A stretch of DNA of 39,547 nt. Source: Flavobacterium sp. (GTDB lineage: Bacteria > Bacteroidota > Bacteroidia > Flavobacteriales > Flavobacteriaceae). Positions 33,854 through 39,344 of the stretch are shown here, one piece after another. Positions within the stretch are counted from its first letter, which is position 1; every line of letters begins with the position of its first letter. The stretch lies in the NCBI RefSeq assembly GCF_017985075.1, contig NZ_JAGNYF010000017.1, positions 1 to 39,547 on the forward strand. The letters are read 5' to 3'. The notes under the pieces were generated by a model. That model did not search any database. It had not been told where the DNA came from and was given only the letters and a program-made list of their open reading frames with translations. Made by a program: the position numbers and the translations under genes.

Positions 33854-35050
33854 TTAAAAAACAATTAAATTGATGTCTCTATGCTCTAAATTAAACCAAT
33901 CCGCAATAGATTTATTGGTTAAAATTCCGTGGTAAAAATAAATTCCGTTTTTCAATCCTTTATTGCAACGAATAGCCGTTTCAATACCACCATCTTCAGC
34001 AATGTTTATTAACGTTGGCGTGATAATATTACTAATAGAAATACTGGCTGTTTTAGAATAGCGTGAAGGAATATTCGGCACGCAATAATGAATGACATTG
34101 TTTTTTATAAAGGTTGGATGTTCGTGCGTAGTAACTTCTGAGGTTTCAAAACAACCACCGGTATCAATACTTACATCAACAATTACGGCTCCTTTTTTCA
34201 TATATTCTACCATTGTTTCTGTAACTACAATGGGTGTTCTGTTTTCCCCTTTTAAGGCACCAATAGCCACATCACATCTTCGTAAGGCTTTTAATAAGGC
34301 TTTATCGTGAATGGTAGAAGTAAATATTCTTTGATTTAATGTATTTTGTAATCGTCGTAATTTCGTAATAGAATTGTCAAATACTTTTACGTTGGCGCCT
34401 AAACTTAATGCCGTTCTTACAGCATATTCGGCAACGGTTCCTGCGCCTAAAATAACAACTTCGGTAGGAGGAACGCCTGTTATATTTCCAAACAACAACC
34501 CTTTTCCGTCGTTATTATTAATCATTAATTCGGCTGCAATTAAAACTGAAGCAGTTCCTGCAATTTCACTTAACGATTTTACTGCTGGATACGAACCGTC
34601 GCTATCTTTAATAAACTCGAATGCTAATGAGGTGATTTTCTTTTTGGTAAGGGCTTCAAAATACTCTTTTTTCTGTGTTTTTAATTGAATGGCTGAAATC
34701 AGAATGGCTTCTAAGTTCATCATTTCTATTTCCTCTAAAGTAGGCGGTTCTACTTTTAAAAGTATCGGACAAGAAAATACTTTTTTAGTATCTTGTGTTA
34801 CTTCAGCGCCTGCGTCTGAATATTCTTTATCTGTAAAACTGGCGTTTTTTCCTGCACCGCTTTCAATCATTACACGATGTCCGTGACTTACCAATGAGCT
34901 CACCGCATCGGGCGTTAAACAAATACGACGTTCCTGGTAAGACGTTTCTTTCGGAATACCGATAAACAACTCACTTTTGTGTTTGGCAATTTCCAATTTT
35001 TCTTCTTGAGGAAGCAATTGTTTGGCTGAAAACGGAGAATAAATGGACAT
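33854..35050 (-). CDS. ald: Alanine dehydrogenase
   Basis: A 398-residue AlaDH/PNT-family enzyme for reversible NAD-dependent deamination of L-alanine to pyruvate. Signatures: IGIPKETSYQERRICLTPDAV, GHRVMIESGAG, the NAD-binding VVILGAGTVAEYAVRTALSLGANVKVFD, and VDVSIDTGGCFETSEVTTHEHPTF with the His near the active site. The N terminus has about 25 residues (SIYSPFSAKQLLPQEEKLEIAKHKSE) beyond the usual start, which I have seen in other Flavobacteriia versions. It has its own promoter and is followed at 19 nt by the AI-2E gene. Confidence 0.93.
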   Translation of the reverse strand: MSIYSPFSAKQLLPQEEKLEIAKHKSELFIGIPKETSYQERRICLTPDAVSSLVSHGHRVMIESGAGKNASFTDKEYSDAGAEVTQDTKKVFSCPILLKVEPPTLEEIEMMNLEAILISAIQLKTQKKEYFEALTKKKITSLAFEFIKDSDGSYPAVKSLSEIAGTASVLIAAELMINNNDGKGLLFGNITGVPPTEVVILGAGTVAEYAVRTALSLGANVKVFDNSITKLRRLQNTLNQRIFTSTIHDKALLKALRRCDVAIGALKGENRTPIVVTETMVEYMKKGAVIVDVSIDTGGCFETSEVTTHEHPTFIKNNVIHYCVPNIPSRYSKTASISISNIITPTLINIAEDGGIETAIRCNKGLKNGIYFYHGILTNKSIADWFNLEHRDINLIVF

Positions 35051-35069
35051 ACTTGTTTTATTTTGTAGC

Positions 35070-35099
35070 CAAATTAAGTAATTTTCTATAAAGTTACAA
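35070..35099 (-). promoter_or_regulatory. Promoter of ald
   Basis: Minus strand TTG (complement of 35097-35099), 19 bp spacer, TTAATTTG (complement of 35070-35077), one mismatch from TAnnTTTG. Leader about 13 nt. It lies about 75 bp from the first box of the cassette-like array. Confidence 0.5.
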
Positions 35100-35175
35100 G
35101 TGAGCGGCTAAATAATACAGAAAACCAATGGTTTGAGATGCTGAAAGAAGTTTAGAATTACAGGTTTGTATAGTT

Positions 35176-35185
35176 GTTAGCGGTT
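35176..35185 (+). repeat. Left box of cassette 1 (GTTAGCGGTT)
   Basis: GTTAGCGGT is the inverted partner of ACCGCTAAC at 35492-35500, on the other side of the 56-aa ORF. As in elements A and B a T precedes it, but no GC-rich stem arm is found to its left, so the element here is either degenerate or the edge of the array. Confidence 0.65.
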
Positions 35186-35284
35186 GTACTGCATCAAACT
35201 TTTAAATTTTGCTTCCAATTTTTAACTACTTTTTGAACTTCAATTTCCAATTTAGTAATTCTTTTAAAAATACTTTAGTAATTA

Positions 35285-35455
35285 TTATTTATGCAAAATT
35301 GCTATTATTAAATAAATAAAACCAAAAAATGTCAAACATAATCCAAGAAAAAATCCAAAACCACCTAATACAACTCTAAATAAAGTCATAGAAATTAATA
35401 AAAGTATAATTCCTAATGTGATTGCTAAAATTGAATTTTTAATTTCTTTGTTCAT
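35285..35455 (-). CDS. Small two-helix membrane protein, cargo of cassette 1
   Basis: A 56-residue ORF starting at ATG 35455 and ending in TAA at 35285-35287. The product is MNKEIKNSILA... followed by two hydrophobic helices (about 9-24 and 37-54) separated by a short MTLFRVVLGGFG turn, ending ILHK. A basic N terminus, uninterrupted frame and clear membrane topology support a real gene, although no homologue is recognised. It sits between the box pair at 35176 and 35491, with a 35-nt leader from the right box. A -7-like TATCTTTG inside element A could be its promoter. Confidence 0.55.
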   Translation of the reverse strand: MNKEIKNSILAITLGIILLLISMTLFRVVLGGFGFFLGLCLTFFGFIYLIIAILHK

Positions 35456-35490
35456 ATAATTTTATGGTTGTTTGTCGTCCACTGAGGCAT

Positions 35491-35628
35491 TACCGCTAAC
35501 GTTCCGGCGCTTGGCGAGGTTGCGAACTTCGGAACCGATTATTTTCTATCAAAGATAAAATTTTTTACGAAATGTAAACGTGAATTTACTACAAAATTTG
35601 CAATCTTGCCAAATGCCTGTTAGCGGTA
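35491..35628. repeat. Stem element A with perfect 10-bp terminal inverted boxes
   Basis: 138 bp. TACCGCTAAC (35491-35500) and GTTAGCGGTA (35619-35628) are perfect inverted boxes. Inside, arm 35506-35526 (starting GGCGCTTGGCGAGG) pairs with arm 35597-35617 (ending CTTGCCAAATGCC) over 21 positions: 16 Watson-Crick pairs, four G-T and one C-A. Five unpaired bases (GTTCC) lie after the left box, one T before the right. The loop of about 70 nt holds TATCTTTG on the minus strand (complement of 35550-35557). Confidence 0.85.
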
Positions 35629-35651
35629 GTTATTATTGATTAACTTTAACA

Positions 35652-36080
35652 CTATTCGCCAGGATACGTCCCTTGATTTAATTTCAAAGGCATTATACTT
35701 TCCTGATTATCATAGTTCGCGATTATTTCTAATGGTAAAGATTTATTTGTATGAATTTTAAATTTTGATATCCAATTTTCTCCAGATTGCTTGAAGCGTT
35801 TCTTTTTTGTATTACCATTTTCGACAAATTGACAATATACAATAACATTATTTAGTTTTAAATTTCCTTTATAATTTCCAGTGCTATCAATTTGCGCAAT
35901 ATTAACTCTTATAGTATAATTATGAATACTATCATTTTTAGTATTTGTTCTTTCCACACTATATGCCCAATAACATTCAGTATTTGGAATTGTCTTTAGT
36001 TTTTCAGGCACAGAAATTTCTTGTGCAAATGCATAAAATGAACAAAACAATAGCATATAATATTTCAGCAAACTTTTCAT
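35652..36080 (-). CDS. Exported protein of unknown function, cargo of cassette 2
   Basis: A 142-residue protein with a signal peptide (MKSLLKYYMLLFCSFYAFAQ, cut near residue 20) and a small beta-rich mature part with two cysteines (TECYWAYS, VIVYCQFVENG). No domain is recognised; it may be periplasmic or surface exposed. The ATG at 36080 starts the signal peptide. Boxes GTTAGCGGTA (35619) and TACCGCTAAC (36164) enclose it, with 23 nt between the left box and the stop codon and an 83-nt leader on the other side. All features fit an accessory gene carried as a cassette. Confidence 0.7.
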   Translation of the reverse strand: MKSLLKYYMLLFCSFYAFAQEISVPEKLKTIPNTECYWAYSVERTNTKNDSIHNYTIRVNIAQIDSTGNYKGNLKLNNVIVYCQFVENGNTKKKRFKQSGENWISKFKIHTNKSLPLEIIANYDNQESIMPLKLNQGTYPGE

Positions 36081-36163
36081 TTCTTTTTCTTTAAACAGTT
36101 TTTATGATGGAAATTAACTTTTTTTGATTTTAAAATTTGATTACTTCTTGTGCGTAAGATAAT

Positions 36164-36304
36164 TACCGCTAACGTGTCGCCGCTTAACGAAGTTACGTAT
36201 TTTCAACACTTTCGATTACGAATATAGATAAAATTTAGTTTCAAAAATTACCAATTCTGATAAATCCCAAACCCCGCAATTTCGTGAAACGGCTGTTGTG
36301 CGTT
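36164..36304. repeat. Stem element B with two different terminal boxes
   Basis: 141 bp. The left box TACCGCTAAC (36164-36173) and the right box GTTGTGCGTT (36295-36304) are not complementary to each other; each matches the box on the far side of its neighbouring ORF. Arm GCCGCTTAACGAAGTTACG (36179-36197) pairs with CGCAATTTCGTGAAACGGC (36275-36293), 19 positions with four imperfect ones. Five bases (GTGTC) follow the left box and one T precedes the right box, as in element A. Confidence 0.82.
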
Positions 36305-36320
36305 CGTTTTTTCTTTTTTT

Positions 36321-36344
36321 TATGTTTTGATTTATGTTTTGATT
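36321..36344. repeat. Two tandem copies of TATGTTTTGATT across the ORF stop
   Basis: A perfect 12-bp tandem duplication (36321-36332, 36333-36344) that spans the stop codon of the 212-aa ORF at 36332-36334, so its last residues may have been altered by slippage. Confidence 0.8.
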
Positions 36345-36970
36345 TCTATTTTGTTGTATAAGTTTATGCTTATTAAGCAAATCCAAATTAGGAATGAAAG
36401 AAAACTCAATTTTTGGATTACTGGTAGATATATAATTAATTCTTTGTTGTAATAAACATAATTATTTATTCCGACTATAAAAAGGTTAAATATTCCAAAT
36501 CTAAAAAGTCTGTTCCATTTTATTTTGTACAGAATAATAAATGCTCCGATTAATGTAATTACTCCAAAAAGTGAAGCGAGATTTGTTATTATGTCGTGAT
36601 ATTTTGTAAATATAAACATTGCAATAATCATTGATAATATTCCCGAAAGTTGAATAATATTTTTTGTTGATTTTCTTATGTTTAAGTTTCTTGGAAATAA
36701 AAACCAAAATGTAGAAAGCGTAAAACATAGAATTATCATTCCTGTTAAAGCAATTGGTCTTGCTGAATTTATTTTTCCGTTTATAGCTGTATCATTTAGT
36801 AAATTACACCAATAATTATTAATCCAACTAAATCCAATTGAGTTTTGGTCAATTTGTGAACCGCCTGGATAAAATTGTGTTGCTAAAATATAAAGAAAAA
36901 TGAAAATTATAGTTCCAAATACTGGTGTTAAAAACCAAACATTTTTTCTATTTTCTATTTTTTTACTCAA
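36332..36970 (-). CDS. Polytopic membrane protein, cargo of cassette 3
   Basis: A 212-residue protein with about six hydrophobic helices (about 12-32, 74-92, 104-121, 129-147, 157-173, 186-204). After the first helix it has YPGGSQIDQNSIGFSWINNYWCNLLND, an extracytoplasmic loop that resembles DUF998-like small membrane proteins, and TGMIILCFTLSTFWF follows; this resemblance is tentative. No in-frame ATG occurs before residue 70; the frame begins with TTG at 36970 (TTGAGTAAAAAAATAG), the only sensible start. Boxes GTTGTGCGT (36295) and ACGCACAAC (37016) enclose it. Function unknown. Confidence 0.7.
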   Translation of the reverse strand: MSKKIENRKNVWFLTPVFGTIIFIFLYILATQFYPGGSQIDQNSIGFSWINNYWCNLLNDTAINGKINSARPIALTGMIILCFTLSTFWFLFPRNLNIRKSTKNIIQLSGILSMIIAMFIFTKYHDIITNLASLFGVITLIGAFIILYKIKWNRLFRFGIFNLFIVGINNYVYYNKELIIYLPVIQKLSFLSFLIWICLISINLYNKIEIKT

Positions 36971-37015
36971 TTTTATTTTCTTAGTTTCTCATTTTCGTTC
37001 TGTTCCGCCAAAATG

Positions 37016-37113
37016 ACGCACAACTTGTATATATGCGAAACTTTCAAACTACTTTTATTCCAAGTTGGAAAGATTGGCGAAAGTTTTGTTTCGCATTATT
37101 AAAATCAAATATA
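37016..37113. repeat. Stem element C, terminal cruciform of the array
   Basis: Box ACGCACAAC (37016-37024) is the exact partner of GTTGTGCGT at 36295-36303. After 8 nt, ATGCGAAAC (37033-37041) pairs with GTTTCGCAT (37088-37096); AACTTTC/GAAAGTT (37039-37045, 37079-37085) is an alternative inner pairing, and TTCCAAGTTGGAA (37058-37070) is an apical hairpin. No GTT box follows on the right, so the array ends here. Minus-strand TATATTTG (complement of 37106-37113) fits a -7 element. Confidence 0.7.
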
Positions 37114-37153
37114 AAGAATTATTTTTAAACTTTTTTATAAGGACAACCCTATT

Positions 37154-37570
37154 TTAATCATTTTTCAAAATCAATTCTCTTTTACCGTTGGGTAACTGTC
37201 TAATTACAATTGAGGCGTGGTCTAAAGGTAATAAATGCGGTACTTTTTCAGGCCATTCTATAAAACACCAATTATCAGAATAAAAATATTCGTCAATTCC
37301 CATATCATAGGCTTCCATTTCAGAGTTAATTCGGTATAAATCAAAGTGATAAATGGTTTCTCCACTATCGGATAAATATTCGTTAACTAACGAAAAAGTA
37401 GGACTACTTGAGTTTCCTGTAACGCCTAATTCTTTTACCAATTCCTTAATTAAAGTGGTTTTACCCACTCCCATAGTCGCGTGAAAAGTAATTACTTTTT
37501 TTAAACGCGGTGTAGCAAGAATTTCTTTAGCTACTTTATTTATGTCTTCTAATGTGAATGTTGTAGTCAT
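37154..37570 (-). CDS. tsaE: tRNA threonylcarbamoyladenosine biosynthesis ATPase TsaE
   Basis: A 138-residue TsaE. The P-loop is HATMGVGKTTLIKEL (30-44), a variant of the usual GDLGAGKTT with the lysine and threonines kept; SSPTFSLVNEY, HFDLYRI and FIEWPEKV are the other family signatures. It is the ATPase that recycles the TsaB-TsaD complex for t6A37 formation; tsaD lies about 15 kb away. The gene is 82 nt downstream of porX, separated by a heptamer-repeat tract that abuts its ATG. The cassette-like array begins just after its stop. Confidence 0.95.
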   Translation of the reverse strand: MTTTFTLEDINKVAKEILATPRLKKVITFHATMGVGKTTLIKELVKELGVTGNSSSPTFSLVNEYLSDSGETIYHFDLYRINSEMEAYDMGIDEYFYSDNWCFIEWPEKVPHLLPLDHASIVIRQLPNGKRELILKND

Positions 37571-37652
37571 TATTTTTGGTTAAGGGTTAAAGGTTAAGGG
37601 TTAAGGGTTTGGCTTTCACCTTTTACCTCATACCCAAAACCTTTTACCTATT
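37571..37652. repeat. Telomere-like heptamer tract between porX and tsaE
   Basis: Four tandem 7-mers (TTAAGGG, TTAAAGG, TTAAGGG, TTAAGGG) at 37580-37607, then two copies of ACCTTTTACC (37618-37627, 37639-37648) around CATACCCAAA. The second half is close to the reverse complement of the first (GGTTAAAGG versus GGTAAAAGG), so the tract can fold. Confidence 0.8.
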
Positions 37653-39206
37653 TTACTTCGGATTCAAAACTATACACGGAATAATCATTTCTTCTAATGA
37701 AACGCCTCCGTGCTGATACGTATTTCTGTAATAGCTAACATAGTGATTAAAATTGTTTACATAGGCCAAAAAGAAATCGCTTTTGGCAAAAATATAAGAA
37801 CTGGTCATATTTATGCTTGGTAAACCAATTTTTTTCGGATCTTTTACGGCATATACATCTTTGCTTTCGTACGTTAAGCTTCTACCCGTTTTGTATCGTA
37901 AGTTTAAACTGGTGTTTTTATCGCCAATAACTTTCGATGGATTTTTGCAATTAATCGTACCGTGGTCTGTAGTAATAATGAGTTTAAAACCCATTTGTTG
38001 GGCTTGCTGAATCATTTCTAACAAAGGCGAATTTTTAAACCAACTTAACGTTAAAGAACGATACGCTTTGTCGTTAGACGCTAATTCTTTTACCACATCC
38101 ATTTCGGTTTTAGCGTGCGATAACATATCTACAAAATTGTACACAATAGTAGTTAAATCGTTGTTTTTGCACGATTTAAAATTATCTACTAATTTCTTAC
38201 CATCACGTAAATTGGTAATTTTATAGTATTCGCTCTTGATGTTTAAACCCAAACGTTTTAGTTGTTCGTTTAAAAAATCAGCTTCGTGCATATTTTTACC
38301 ACCTTCATCAGTATCGTTTTTCCAATATTGCGGAAACTTCTTTTCCATTTCTAAAGGCAATAATCCAGAAAAAATAGCATTTCGGGCATATTGTGTAGCG
38401 GTTGGTAAAATAGAGTAGTAGTTCACTTCCTTTTCAGGCTTATAATGATTGAATACAATGTTTTCGAAAATTTTCCATTGATCCAAACGCAAGTTATCTA
38501 TCACTACAAACAGAATAGGTTTATCTTTCTTACGAATTTCAGGTGCTACCAATTCGCCAAATAATTTATGAGATAAAATCGGTTTGTCTGCTTTTTCGTC
38601 GAACCAATCTTCGTAATTGCGTTCAATAAATTTTCCAAACTGCAAATTGGCTTCTGCTTTTTGGCTTTCTAATATTTGAATTAAGTTTTGGTCTTCAATG
38701 GTTTCCAATTCGATTTCCCAATACACTAATTTCCTGTAGAATTCAGCCCATTCATCAAACGAGTTTACCATTGCCATTTCCATCGCAATTTTTCTAAATT
38801 CTTTCTGATAATCCAAAGTGGTTTTTTCAGAAATCAAACGCGAATGGTCTAAGTTTTTCTTTAAACTCAATAAAATCTGATTCGGATTTACGGGTTTTAT
38901 TAAGTAATCGGCAATTTTACTACCAATGGCTTCTTCCATAATGTATTCTTCCTCACTTTTTGTAATCATAATTACTGGTGTAGAAGATTTAAATTCTTTC
39001 ATTTCCGAAAGCGTTTCTAAACCCGAAAGTCCTGGCATATTTTCATCTAAAAAAACCACATCAAAAGCGGTTTCTTTGTATAAATCAATCGCGTCTTGTC
39101 CGTTGTTACAGGTAGTAACCGTGTAGTTTTTCTTTTCTAAAAATAAGATATGTGGCTTCAATAAGTCAATTTCGTCGTCTACCCAAAGTATTTTTATATT
39201 GTTCAT
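37653..39206 (-). CDS. porX: PorX: response regulator fused to a PglZ phosphodiesterase/phosphatase domain
   Basis: A 517-residue protein. The REC domain (1-120) has D10/D11, phospho-acceptor D54 in VVFLDENMPG, T82 and K104, all intact. A helical linker (about 125-215) leads to a PglZ domain of the alkaline phosphatase superfamily with metal/nucleophile motifs FVVIDNLRLDQW, PTATQYARNAIFSG, ITTDHGT and YQHGGVSLEEMIIP. This is the architecture and length of PorX, the PorY-paired regulator needed for type IX secretion and gliding in Porphyromonas and Flavobacterium. PorY is not in the window. Together with tsaE it forms a minus-strand unit. Confidence 0.95.
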   Translation of the reverse strand: MNNIKILWVDDEIDLLKPHILFLEKKNYTVTTCNNGQDAIDLYKETAFDVVFLDENMPGLSGLETLSEMKEFKSSTPVIMITKSEEEYIMEEAIGSKIADYLIKPVNPNQILLSLKKNLDHSRLISEKTTLDYQKEFRKIAMEMAMVNSFDEWAEFYRKLVYWEIELETIEDQNLIQILESQKAEANLQFGKFIERNYEDWFDEKADKPILSHKLFGELVAPEIRKKDKPILFVVIDNLRLDQWKIFENIVFNHYKPEKEVNYYSILPTATQYARNAIFSGLLPLEMEKKFPQYWKNDTDEGGKNMHEADFLNEQLKRLGLNIKSEYYKITNLRDGKKLVDNFKSCKNNDLTTIVYNFVDMLSHAKTEMDVVKELASNDKAYRSLTLSWFKNSPLLEMIQQAQQMGFKLIITTDHGTINCKNPSKVIGDKNTSLNLRYKTGRSLTYESKDVYAVKDPKKIGLPSINMTSSYIFAKSDFFLAYVNNFNHYVSYYRNTYQHGGVSLEEMIIPCIVLNPK

Positions 39207-39344
39207 CGTATGTCTGATTTAAAAGTGCAAGTTACTATATGTTAAACGTAAATTTTCTTAAAAATTGTGTAAAATTTTAAGAAATTAGAAAATAATTCAG
39301 TGTATGAAAACATCAAATTGGGTTTATGTTTGAATACAATAGAA
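39207..39344. other. Gap between the HU-family gene and porX
   Basis: 138 bp, AT-rich. It holds a 9-bp inverted repeat TTCTTAAAA / TTTTAAGAA around 39252-39280 that could be a weak terminator for the HU gene. A minus-strand TAACTTGC near the porX start resembles a -7 element lacking one T. Nothing else stands out. Confidence 0.35.

Larger units (their letters stand above)
35176..37113. mobile_element. Cassette-like array: three ORFs each enclosed by matched inverted boxes and separated by attC-like stem elements
   Basis: Between ald and tsaE, three unrelated minus-strand ORFs (56, 142, 212 aa) alternate with folded elements A (35491-35628), B (36164-36304) and C (37016-37096, plus a -7-like motif to 37113). 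Each ORF is bracketed by its own inverted box pair: 35176/35491, 35619/36164 and 36295/37016. In plus orientation every unit reads GTT-box, ORF (reversed), AAC-box, stem. Units are about 443, 676 and 800 bp. This parallels integron cassettes, but the boxes deviate from RYYYAAC/GTTRRRY, and no integrase or attI-like site is seen. Mobility is therefore inference. Confidence 0.6.

Noticed and set aside
34374-34688. 104-codon plus-strand ORF over ald
   Set aside because: Antisense shadow of the NAD-binding region of alanine dehydrogenase, with no family features.
35101-35175. A complete stem element left of the first box (element 0)
   Set aside because: Only a small AAACCA/TGGTTT hairpin near 35122 and a CTAAA/TTTAG pair are found; no GC-rich arms or AAC box, so at most it is degenerate.
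35491-35628. Element A as a simple MITE or insertion sequence remnant with 10-bp terminal inverted repeats
   Set aside because: No target-site duplication flanks it, and the sister element B has non-matching ends that instead match across the neighbouring ORFs. The cassette reading explains both elements; the MITE reading explains only A.
37141-37148. GGACAACC next to the tsaE stop as a further array box
   Set aside because: It only shares ACAAC with the real boxes and has no inverted partner or stem; chance occurrence is likely.
37580-37607. Heptamer repeats as a CRISPR array or a real telomere
   Set aside because: The units are 7 bp, tandem and without spacers, inside a gap between two genes on a chromosome; no cas genes are present.
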